Source: Intrasporangium_A sp039812505 (lineage in GTDB: Bacteria > Actinomycetota > Actinomycetes > Actinomycetales > Dermatophilaceae). Taken from it: a stretch of DNA of 5,189 nucleotides. The notes under the pieces are model-generated. The model was not told where the DNA came from. It made no database searches and saw only the letters and a program-made list of their open reading frames with translations. A program made the translations under genes and the position numbers. This document shows positions 1 through 4,990 of this stretch, one piece after another. The stretch covers positions 1 to 5,189 of the forward strand of contig NZ_JBDIAQ010000200.1 in assembly GCF_039812505.1 (NCBI RefSeq), written 5' to 3'. Numbering within the stretch: the first letter of the stretch is position 1; every line of letters begins with the position of its first letter.

Positions 1-288
1 CTAGTACTGCTCGGCCGGCGGTCGGGTGGCGAGCCGACGCCCGGTGCCCGGCGACGCCGGCCACGACGGGCTGCTCTGGCCCACCGCGACGAAGCCCGCC
101 CCGAGGACCCAGGTCGGCGGCCGGTCGGTGAACGGCGTCGTGGTCGGGTGTGACCGGATCCGCCGGGCCCAGAGCCGCGCGGTCTGTCCGGGAAGGCCGT
201 GGAGCAGGATGAACGCGACGAGCAGGAAGGGGGCGATGAACCCGCCGAGCGCCCCCGTCGTGCCCAGGACGCGGTCGTCCCGGTTCAT
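1..288 (-). CDS. Small membrane protein, possibly C-terminally degenerate (95 aa)
   Basis: The start ATG overlaps the stop of the upstream gene as ATGA, so this is very likely the second gene of a translationally coupled pair. Residues 11-31 form one clear hydrophobic helix (GGFIAPFLLVAFILLHGL), followed by a basic stretch (ARLWARRIR) that would sit on the cytoplasmic side. A second apolar stretch begins at WVLGAGFVAVG (about residues 60-70). It then breaks into a Ser/Pro/Arg-rich tail with no membrane character, which does not look like the end of a normal multi-helix protein. From memory, actinobacteria have small multi-helix proteins with a similar 'PFLxVAFxxLxxxP ... GAGY' beginning that continue for several more helices; I infer that this copy may be shortened or frameshifted near its second helix. 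The function is unknown. The coupled overlap and the first helix make a real gene likely; the C-terminal reading is uncertain. Confidence 0.6.
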   Translation of the reverse strand: MNRDDRVLGTTGALGGFIAPFLLVAFILLHGLPGQTARLWARRIRSHPTTTPFTDRPPTWVLGAGFVAVGQSSPSWPASPGTGRRLATRPPAEQY

Positions 289-881
289 GCGCCGACCCGG
301 CACAGGGTGTCGAGCAGGGCGGCGTACGAGGCGACCAGGGCGCGTCGCTCGGCCGCCAGGCGCGGGTCGGTCGGGTCGCACCCACCGGCCACCCACGCGT
401 CCGACAGGTCCATCGCCTCGACCCGCCACCGGGCGGCCTCGTGCAGCGAGCCTCGGGGCACCCCGTAGACGTGCGCGTAGAGGTCGACCAGCGCGCGTTC
501 GAGGTCGGCTCGGTCGGCGGCGTCGTCCCGTTGGCGGGCCCGGTGGATGCGCCACCACTCGACCTCCAGCGTCGCAGCGCGGTCGGGTTCGAAGTCCAGG
601 TCCGAGCGGGCGTGCAGGAGCCGGTAGAACCGGCGCATCGCGGCACGCGCGGCCTCGGGGTCGTTGTCCGGGACCGGTGCCCACGCCTGGTTGGCGCGCA
701 GCACGTGCCACGCGGCAACCCAGGTCGCCCACGGACCGAGGCCGAAGCCCTCGTCCACCATCCCGACGATGGAGCGCAGCGTGCGGACCCAGTCCCGGCG
801 GTAGTAGCCGACCCAGGCGTCGGTCTCGAGTCGACCGAGGGCGACCGCGTCGAAGCTGCGGGGGCTGTGCCGACCGAACAA
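285..881 (-). CDS. Conserved hypothetical protein, actinobacterial type (198 aa)
   Basis: This is a soluble, mostly helical protein without signal peptide or membrane segment. It is rich in Trp and Arg, with distinctive stretches WVGYYRRDW (residues 23-31), ANQAWAPVPDNDPEAARAAM (63-82), LEVEWWRIHR (105-114) and LYAHVYGVP (134-142). I recognise this style of sequence as a conserved uncharacterised actinobacterial family but can assign no reaction. The open frame runs much further upstream, but that part lies under the divergent DUF5995 gene and is its shadow. I chose the TTG at 881 because AGGTG lies 5 bases before it and the family-like sequence begins right there (FGRHSPRSFDAVALGRLE). The stop overlaps the start of the downstream membrane protein gene by four bases, so the two products are probably made in a fixed ratio and may work together at the membrane. 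That last point is inference from gene order only. Confidence 0.78.
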   Translation of the reverse strand: MFGRHSPRSFDAVALGRLETDAWVGYYRRDWVRTLRSIVGMVDEGFGLGPWATWVAAWHVLRANQAWAPVPDNDPEAARAAMRRFYRLLHARSDLDFEPDRAATLEVEWWRIHRARQRDDAADRADLERALVDLYAHVYGVPRGSLHEAARWRVEAMDLSDAWVAGGCDPTDPRLAAERRALVASYAALLDTLCRVGA

Positions 882-886
882 GGGCG

Positions 887-891
887 CACCT
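887..891 (-). promoter_or_regulatory. Ribosome binding site deciding the TTG start
   Basis: On the minus strand this reads AGGTG, with 5 bases between it and the TTG at 881-879. No ATG or GTG with comparable spacing and codon usage exists nearby in this frame, so this site supports the TTG start. The next in-frame GTG upstream, in the sequence encoding RVCATS, lies beside the ribosome binding site of the divergent gene and is followed by atypical codons. Confidence 0.45.
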
Positions 892-923
892 GGCTTCCCG
901 GCCGGCGGAAGCCCTCGACAGTG

Positions 924-953
924 CTGACAGCCGCCAGTCGTGCCGTCGATACT
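924..953 (+). promoter_or_regulatory. Candidate promoter for the DUF5995 gene
   Basis: CTGACA (924-929, five of six matches to the sigma-70 type -35 box) is followed after 18 bases by GATACT (948-953, four of six matches to TATAAT). Transcription would start near position 960, leaving about 27 bases of leader that include the GGAGG-type ribosome binding site at 974-981. The placement fits the gene well. The match is by eye, and the -10 box lacks the first T. Confidence 0.42.
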
Positions 954-986
954 AGTCGCACACACCCGTTCCGGGAGGGGGTTCAC

Positions 987-1736
987 GTGCCTGCGCGCAA
1001 CCTCGAGACCGTGGTGGCGGCCATGGATGCTCGGCTGGCCGCGCTGCCTGCCGGACAGCCCGCCCGGCGCCGGTTCCTCGAGACGTACCGCCGGACCACG
1101 CTCGCCGTGGGGACCGCGATCGACGAGGCGCGGTTCGAGGACCCCGCGTGGGTCGAGCGGTGTGACGTCGTGTTCGCCGACCTGTACCTGGCCGCCCTGG
1201 ACCGCGACCTCGCCGGTGCCCCCGGCGTGCCCCGGCCATGGCGCCTGGCCTTCGATGCCCCGCCGTCGCTGCCCGCCCTGCGGCACGTGCTGCTCGGCAT
1301 CAACGCGCACCTCAACTACGACCTGCCCCAGGCCCTGCTGGGAGTGATCGACGACGACGAGTTCGCCGACCCCGTGCTCACGGCGCGCCGCCGACGGGAC
1401 CACGAGCGGGTCGACCGCGTGCTCGCGGGGTGTGTCGGCGCCGAGGACGACCGGCTCGCAGCCGGGTCGACCCGCACCGTGACCGAGCGCGTGCTGCAGC
1501 CGCTCAACCGCGTCGCCTCCAAGCTGTTCCTGCGCGAGGCACGCCAGAAGGTGTGGCACAACACCATCGAGCTACATCGGGCGCGGGTGGCGGTCGAGGG
1601 CGCGTATGCCGCCCGGCTGGCTGAGCTCGAGTTGCTCAGCGCGGTCCGCGTCGCCGACCTGCTGGCACCGGGGCAGGTGCTGCTGCGTCTTTCCGTGGCC
1701 GGTTTCGGCGTCACCCTCCCGCCGCCCGCCGCCTGA
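987..1736 (+). CDS. DUF5995 family protein (249 aa)
   Basis: The product matches the DUF5995 pattern as I know it. It has an N-terminal helix (VVAAMDARLAALP), a segment with F-x-DPAWV-x3-CDVVFADLYLAAL (residues 50-71), the hallmark GINAHLNYDLPQAL (104-117) with His108, Asn110 and Asp112 as likely functional residues, and a helical C-terminal half with REARQKVWHNT (183-193) and AYAARLAELE (206-215). Family members are about 220-260 aa, so this one is full length. The biochemical role of DUF5995 is not established to my knowledge; the conserved polar INAHxNxDL motif suggests a metal or ligand site, which is inference. I chose the GTG at 987 because GGGAGGGGG lies 6 bases before it and the conserved helix begins directly after. 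There is no signal peptide or membrane segment, so it is probably cytoplasmic. It is divergent from the gene pair on its left and appears to be transcribed alone. Confidence 0.88.
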   Translation: MPARNLETVVAAMDARLAALPAGQPARRRFLETYRRTTLAVGTAIDEARFEDPAWVERCDVVFADLYLAALDRDLAGAPGVPRPWRLAFDAPPSLPALRHVLLGINAHLNYDLPQALLGVIDDDEFADPVLTARRRRDHERVDRVLAGCVGAEDDRLAAGSTRTVTERVLQPLNRVASKLFLREARQKVWHNTIELHRARVAVEGAYAARLAELELLSAVRVADLLAPGQVLLRLSVAGFGVTLPPPAA

Positions 1737-1785
1737 GGACTCGGTGGCCGACAGCCACGGGGTGCTGCGAGCGGCAGGAGGGTGA

Positions 1786-1810
1786 GCGGCATACCCGATG
1801 TGTATGCCGC
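1786..1810. terminator. Hairpin between convergent genes, possible terminator
   Basis: GCGGCATAC and GTATGCCGC form a perfect 9-bp stem with a 7-base loop, 49 bases after the stop of the DUF5995 gene and between two converging genes. There is no T-run on either side, so it is not a classic intrinsic terminator. GC-rich actinobacteria often use hairpins without a T-run, and the symmetric stem could serve both directions. A smaller 5-bp hairpin (GTGGC/GCCAC, 1744-1758) lies closer to the stop. I see no gene in the rest of the 1737-1955 gap. Confidence 0.5.
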
Positions 1811-1955
1811 CCAGTTGCGAGCGTGGGGAACGTTGCCTCCCAGCCGTGCTCCCCTCCGGTCAGCGTGATCCACCTGCTGGACCGGGGAAGATCCGTGCGC
1901 CCTCACGTCATTGGGGCGGACCGGCAACGCCGTCATGCCACGGACACGAACCAGG

Positions 1956-2465
1956 TCATCGACCGGCCCGAGGAGCGCGGATCATCCGGATCTCTCGTAC
2001 CCCGTCGTCGAGCTGGGCCGTGCCGTCGGCAACGAAGCCGTGCTTGCGGTAGAACGCCTGCGCACGCGGGTTGGGGTCGGCCACCCAGAGGGCCACCGAC
2101 TCGTCCGGATCGACGACCGTCTGCAGCAACCGTTGCCCAGCGCCTTTACCGTGCTCGACCGCGCACACGTAGAGGACATAGAGCTGCCTGACCCACTTCG
2201 CCCCAGCGTCCAGGGGCGGACCGGACATCGCGATGCCCACCAGCTCGCCGTCCCGTTCGGCGACAGCCACGCGGTTGGCACGATAGCGCTCCTCGGTCAG
2301 CGCGGCAGTCCAGAACTGCTCCCGAGCAGCGAGCAGGCCGGGGTCGTCGAGCGCCGCATCGGACATGAGCCCTCGGTAGGTCTCCTGCCAGCACCGCACA
2401 TTGACGTCCGCCATCCGCGGCGCGTCCTCGGCCCGTCCCAGACGGACGATCAGCCAGGCAGCCAT
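1956..2465 (-). CDS. GNAT family N-acetyltransferase (169 aa)
   Basis: This is a single-domain GNAT enzyme, which transfers an acetyl group from acetyl-CoA to an amine; the substrate cannot be told from the sequence. The N-terminal strand and helix read IVRLGRAEDAPRMADV, followed by CWQETYRGLMSD (residues 25-36), a common GNAT alpha-2 pattern. Motif A is LYVLYVCAVEHGKGAGQRLL (95-114), with HGKGAG as the acetyl-CoA pyrophosphate-binding Q/RxxGxG/A-type loop. Motif B is NPRAQAFYRKHGF (132-144), with the usual Asn and Tyr. The length is normal for the family. I preferred the ATG at 2465 because GNAT proteins usually begin a few residues before the first strand. An in-frame ATG at 2492 would add nine residues and has only a weak GAGCG before it. 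The gene lies 69 bases downstream of the TetR gene on the same strand and could share its transcript. Confidence 0.92.
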   Translation of the reverse strand: MAAWLIVRLGRAEDAPRMADVNVRCWQETYRGLMSDAALDDPGLLAAREQFWTAALTEERYRANRVAVAERDGELVGIAMSGPPLDAGAKWVRQLYVLYVCAVEHGKGAGQRLLQTVVDPDESVALWVADPNPRAQAFYRKHGFVADGTAQLDDGVREIRMIRAPRAGR

Positions 2466-2534
2466 CACAGAATCGTAGGCACCCCCGGGCATCAGGGCGC
2501 TCGACGATGGTCCTCGCTTCCTGCGTTGCTCCGC

Positions 2535-3119
2535 TCAGGTCTGGTGATGGCCTCGCGGGGGGCGCAGCGCGTTGAGGGCGGCACGGCGGATCGCGGGGCG
2601 GGCCGGCTCGGGTAGCGGGTCGGGCAGGGAGACCAGCGGGCGGATCAGGGCACCCAGGGCGGCGTAGCCGCGTGCGGCGGCGGCGGGGTCGGTGGCGCTG
2701 TCCGGGCTGAGCAGGGCCACCAGGCGGGCGGCGCTGGTGGTGGACCAGGCGTCCAGGTCGAGGGCGTGCCGGGAGGCGATGTCCCGGGTGAGCAGCTCGG
2801 TGGCGAGGCGGTTGGCGACCAGCAGGTCCAGGACGGTGTCGATGACCTGGGCCGGGCGCGGGCCGGTGCGGCGGGTCTCGAGCTCGGTCAGGGCCTGGTC
2901 CAGGCCGGCCGTGAACGGGGTGAGCAGCGCGCCGAGCAGGTCGGCCTTGGACCTGAAGTGGTACAGGACCGCGCCGCGGGTCAGGCCGAGCGCGGCGCCG
3001 ATCTGGGCCAGCGAGGTGCGGTCGTAGCCGTAGTGGCGCAGGTGTTCGGTGGCCACCGCCAGGATCCGGGCCTGGACCTGCTCGGCGTGGGCGCGTCGGG
3101 CGCCGGCCGGGTCTGACAT
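2535..3119 (-). CDS. TetR family transcriptional regulator (194 aa)
   Basis: The N-terminal DNA-binding domain is textbook TetR: ILAVATEHLRHYGYDRTSL (residues 19-37), then the helix-turn-helix LAQIGAALGLTRGAVLYHF (37-55) and the following SKADLL. The C-terminal all-helical ligand domain (about 60-185) is not similar enough to any subfamily for me to name a ligand. The ATG at 3119 is supported by GGAGG 6 bases before it; an extension to an earlier start would run through the operator and is unlikely. The palindromic site about 50 bases upstream suggests it represses its own gene and a divergent plus-strand transcript. The region in that direction holds a damaged short frame and then the protease cluster, so its regulon is either the protease cluster or a gene that has been lost. 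The GNAT gene follows on the same strand. Confidence 0.93.
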   Translation of the reverse strand: MSDPAGARRAHAEQVQARILAVATEHLRHYGYDRTSLAQIGAALGLTRGAVLYHFRSKADLLGALLTPFTAGLDQALTELETRRTGPRPAQVIDTVLDLLVANRLATELLTRDIASRHALDLDAWSTTSAARLVALLSPDSATDPAAAARGYAALGALIRPLVSLPDPLPEPARPAIRRAALNALRPPRGHHQT

Positions 3120-3139
3120 GCGTGTCCTCCGGTGGGGGG

Positions 3140-3170
3140 TTGACAGCGACAGGTGAACGGCTGAGACTAT
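3140..3170 (+). promoter_or_regulatory. Candidate rightward promoter under TetR control
   Basis: A perfect TTGACA -35 box (3140-3145) is followed after 19 bases by GACTAT (3165-3170) as a weak -10 box. The predicted start falls inside the inverted repeat at 3169-3196, so a bound repressor would block transcription. It points toward the remnant frame and the protease cluster. On the opposite strand GATAGT (3171-3166) with CTGACT (3192-3187) is a weaker candidate for the TetR gene itself, with a short 15-base spacer. Both are read by eye. Confidence 0.4.
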
Positions 3171-3196
3171 CACTGACCAGCAGGTCAGTCAGTGAT
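3169..3196. promoter_or_regulatory. TetR operator: two overlapping inverted repeats
   Basis: ATCACTGAC (3169-3177) and GTCAGTGAT (3188-3196) are perfect 9-bp inverted arms separated by 10 bases. Nested inside is ACTGACC-AGCA-GGTCAGT (3172-3189), with 7-bp arms and a centre shifted by 2 bases. The right side carries a tandem GTCAGTCAGT, which is why two registers are possible. TGAC/GTCA-based palindromes between divergent transcripts are common TetR operators. The site lies between the TetR start codon and its probable promoter. Two registers could mean two repressor dimers binding together, as in QacR-type sites; that is inference. Confidence 0.7.
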
Positions 3197-3216
3197 GTGA
3201 GGTTCTTCGGGGTGTC

Positions 3217-3243
3217 GCCCCGGGGACGGGACCCGTCGGGGGC
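3217..3243. repeat. GC-rich hairpin covering a ribosome binding site
   Basis: GCCCC (3217-3221) pairs with GGGGC (3239-3243), and inside it GACGGG (3225-3230) pairs with CCCGTC (3232-3237). The right arm contains the GGGGG that would serve the ATG at 3249. In RNA this could hide that ribosome binding site. In such GC-rich DNA chance hairpins are frequent, so confidence in function is low. Confidence 0.3.
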
Positions 3244-3248
3244 AGCCC

Positions 3249-3438
3249 ATGGCCTTGTTCATCGACCAGGCCGGGGACCCGGCCCTCGTCGCGGCGCGTC
3301 CGTTCGCGGCGCGTGGGAGCGGTGCCGACACGGGCGGCACCCCGACGCCCGGCCGACCCGGTGGTGCAGCCGTCCCTCAGCGGCAGCGCCACCGGGTTGC
3401 TGCTGATGCTCGCCTCCTCCGGTCGGGGCGCTGCGTGA
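3249..3438 (+). pseudogene. Short coding remnant with probable frameshift
   Basis: An ATG at 3249, with GGGGG 6 bases before it, opens a frame beginning MALFIDQAGDPALVAARPFA. Its third codon positions are strongly G/C for about 35 codons. After about 3350 that bias is lost in this frame and appears in the next one, which reads PADPVVQPSLSGSATGLLL and ends at the TGA at 3436-3438. Joined, the two would give a product of about 62 residues with a short hydrophobic end (GLLLMLA). I do not recognise either part. It could be a decayed TetR target, a deletion scar joining the two ends of a former gene, or chance bias in GC-rich DNA. The unshifted frame would instead run to 3542, stopping 3 bases before the next start. 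Confidence 0.28.
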
Positions 3439-3440
3439 GC

Positions 3441-3470
3441 GGTGACCCGGTCGTGACCGGGGCCGTCACC
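3441..3470. repeat. Nested inverted repeat upstream of the protease cluster
   Basis: Outer arms GGTGAC (3441-3446) and GTCACC (3465-3470) enclose inner arms CCGGT (3447-3451) and ACCGG (3456-3460), with a 4-base tip and a 4-base bulge. It lies 3 bases after the stop of the remnant frame and 75 bases before the start of the 82-aa gene. It could be a terminator of the upstream transcript, a leader structure or an operator; the sequence does not decide. Confidence 0.35.
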
Positions 3471-3545
3471 GACACCCAGGGGGCCGGTGCCCACCGACCG
3501 GTGTCGAGCTCAGCCTCTGGCTCGCACGCAAGGCGGAGGTGACCG

Positions 3546-3794
3546 GTGGCGGACGAAGGCCTGGGTTCCGGAGCCGTGCTCGCGGTGCTGGCCGGGCACG
3601 AGGCCGATCTGATGCGCCGCGCCAACGTGGTGGCGGTGGCTCCGGGCACGGTCGACGGCGCTCCGTGCATCACGGTATACGTCACCGGCAAGGTGCCTGC
3701 GGAGCAGCTGGCGCCGGCGGACCTGCTGCCGCGGGAGGTGGACGGGGTTCGGGTGCAGGTGCTCGAGTCCGGCCCGATCGGCGCCCAGGGCTGA
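3546..3794 (+). CDS. Stand-alone protease N-terminal-domain protein (82 aa)
   Basis: Residues 25-80 align with residues 64-125 of the protease encoded next. Shared landmarks are VVAVAP, then ITVYV versus LTVFV, then AEQLAPADLLPREVDG versus TELAEADRVPAELDG, then the closing VLESGPIGA versus VIESGPIHA. The protein therefore consists of little more than this domain plus a short leader (residues 1-24, GSGAVLAVLAGHEADLM). It has no signal peptide or membrane segment, and one Cys (41). The GTG start is supported by GGAGG 6 bases before it. It is the first gene of the cluster, 66 bases before the protease. By analogy with proteases whose prodomains act in trans, it may inhibit, fold or tether the protease; this is inference, since the domain's role is not known to me. 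A simple partial duplication is the alternative. Confidence 0.85.
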   Translation: MADEGLGSGAVLAVLAGHEADLMRRANVVAVAPGTVDGAPCITVYVTGKVPAEQLAPADLLPREVDGVRVQVLESGPIGAQG

Positions 3795-3801
3795 GCGCCA
3801 C

Positions 3802-3837
3802 CAGTACGACCCGGGGGAGCAGTACGACTCGGGGGAG
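3802..3837 (+). repeat. Two tandem 18-bp repeats in the intergenic leader
   Basis: The unit CAGTACGACCCGGGGGAG occurs twice in direct succession, with one difference (C or T at the eleventh base), followed by a further CAG. It fills the gap between the 82-aa gene and the ribosome binding site of the protease (AGGAGG, 3849-3854). The simplest reading is a slippage duplication; a regulatory role is possible but unsupported. Confidence 0.75.
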
Positions 3838-3860
3838 CAGCAACACGAAGGAGGAGTGTC

Positions 3861-4958
3861 ATGGACGGGCTGAGGACATGGGATCAGGCCGGCACGGCCG
3901 CTGCGCAAGCGCTGGCCGCGGCATGGGAGCAGGCCGGTGAGCAGGCGGCGGCCCGCGCCGCCGCGCCGCTGGCGGGGGCCCCGGAGGCCCTGGAGGCGGC
4001 CGGGCACATCGCGGCGGCGCAGGACCGGCACCAGGCCGCGCTGCTGGGCCGGGACGGGGTCGTCGCGGTGGCCCCGAGCCTGAAGGTGAGCGGCGGCACG
4101 GTCACCGACACCGCGTCGCTGACCGTGTTCGTCGAGGCCAAGCGTCCACTGACCGAGCTGGCCGAGGCCGACCGGGTCCCGGCCGAGCTGGACGGGGCGG
4201 TGACCGACGTGATCGAGTCCGGGCCGATCCACGCGTTGACGTTCGACGGGCGGGTCCGCCCGGCGCTGCCGGGCTTCAGCATCGGCCACCACGACATCAC
4301 CGCGGGGACGTTCGGTGCCCTGGTGCGTGACCTGCGTCGGTGCCGTTGCGCCGACGTGACCGACTGCACCTGCGGCGCCGGCCCGGAGGGGGACTACCTG
4401 ATCCTGAGCAACAACCACGTGCTGGCCAACACCAACGCCGGCGGCCCCGGCGATGCGATCCTGCAGCCGGGCCCGTTCGACGGGGGCCTGTTCCCGTCCG
4501 ACCAGGTCGCCACCCTGGACCGTTTCGAACGGATCGTCTTCGGGATGTCCGGCTACAACCTCGTCGACGCGGCGCTGGCCCGGCCGACGCACAGCCGCAA
4601 CGTGACCGCGATGCTGCTGGGGGTGCTCGTCCCGCGCGGGATCGACCAGGCCGGGGTCGGGATGGGCGTGGTCAAGGCCGGGCGCACCACCCAGGTGACC
4701 GCCGGGGTGGTGCTGTCCACCAACGCCACCGTCGCGGTCAACTACGGCGCGCCCGGCACGGCGGTCTTCCGCCACCAGATCATCACCACCGGCATGTCGG
4801 CCGGCGGCGACTCCGGCAGCCTGCTGTTGAGCCGGGACGGGCTGGCCGCGGTCGGGCTGCTCTACGCCGGCTCCGCCGTGATCACCATCCACAACCACAT
4901 CAGCGACGTCGAGACCGCGCTCGGCGTCCGGCCGGTCACCGCACCGACCACCACCTGA
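3861..4958 (+). CDS. Trypsin-like (chymotrypsin-fold) serine protease with N-terminal accessory domain (365 aa)
   Basis: Three parts are visible. Residues 1-62 are an Ala-rich helical region, not a signal peptide. Residues 64-125 form a domain (VVAVAP ... VIESGPI) also encoded alone by the preceding gene. Residues about 135-355 are the protease domain. The expected triad is present: His186 in LSNNHVLAN, Asp236 in YNLVDAAL and Ser318 in SAGGDSGSLLL, which also supplies the oxyanion-hole Gly. The LQPGPFDGG stretch (201-209) resembles a bacterial trypsin-like group with a similar N-terminal domain that I recall but cannot name firmly; the 'NHV' histidine motif also recalls plant NAL1-type proteases. 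Cys161, 163, 169 and 171 form an unusual CxCx5CxC segment before the catalytic His. The ATG has AGGAGG 6 bases upstream. With no export signal, it probably acts in the cytoplasm unless it is activated or exported by another route. The substrate is unknown; the next gene is a candidate. Confidence 0.93.
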   Translation: MDGLRTWDQAGTAAAQALAAAWEQAGEQAAARAAAPLAGAPEALEAAGHIAAAQDRHQAALLGRDGVVAVAPSLKVSGGTVTDTASLTVFVEAKRPLTELAEADRVPAELDGAVTDVIESGPIHALTFDGRVRPALPGFSIGHHDITAGTFGALVRDLRRCRCADVTDCTCGAGPEGDYLILSNNHVLANTNAGGPGDAILQPGPFDGGLFPSDQVATLDRFERIVFGMSGYNLVDAALARPTHSRNVTAMLLGVLVPRGIDQAGVGMGVVKAGRTTQVTAGVVLSTNATVAVNYGAPGTAVFRHQIITTGMSAGGDSGSLLLSRDGLAAVGLLYAGSAVITIHNHISDVETALGVRPVTAPTTT

Positions 4959-4990
4959 CCCGGCCGGGTCGCAACCGAAGGGACAAGCTG

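Larger units (their letters stand above)
3197..3545. other. Stretch without an intact gene between TetR operator and protease cluster
   Basis: Roughly 350 bases with no convincing complete gene. It holds a GC-rich hairpin (3217-3243), a short frame with codon bias that seems to change reading frame near 3350 (3249-3438), and a nested inverted repeat (3441-3470). A longer plus frame from 3249 continues to 3542, but its second half has poor third-position bias. I saw no good promoter boxes close to the cluster start at 3546, so transcripts may come from the TetR-controlled promoter. Confidence 0.5.

Noticed and set aside
26..955. 309-codon plus-strand open frame opposite the first two genes
   Set aside because: It is Arg/Pro/Gly-rich without any recognisable motif, typical of a shadow. 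The minus-strand frames have conserved-looking sequence and a coupled overlap.
882..1559. Long upstream extension of the minus-strand 198-aa gene
   Set aside because: It lies opposite the well-supported DUF5995 gene, its residues look like antisense shadow, and the TTG at 881 has a ribosome binding site.
2466..2492. GNAT start at 2492
   Set aside because: It is possible, but it adds nine residues (MPGGAYDSV) outside the fold and has only a weak ribosome binding site. Kept as the alternative.
2497..2534. CGCTTCCTGCGTTGCTCCGC-type stretch between the TetR and GNAT genes as a dispersed repeat
   Set aside because: It looks like purine/pyrimidine-biased intergenic sequence often seen in actinobacteria. 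Only one copy is in the window, and no arms form a convincing stem.
2766..3116. Plus-strand open frame of 116 codons
   Set aside because: It is the antisense of the TetR regulator, whose helix-turn-helix is unmistakable.
3120..3173. TetR gene start at 3173
   Set aside because: The extension would encode the promoter/operator region; the ATG at 3119 has GGAGG at ideal spacing and begins right before the DNA-binding domain.
3439..3542. Second half of the frame opened at 3249 as true coding sequence
   Set aside because: Third-position G/C bias is lost after about 3350, and the residues are low-complexity Arg/Ser/Gly.
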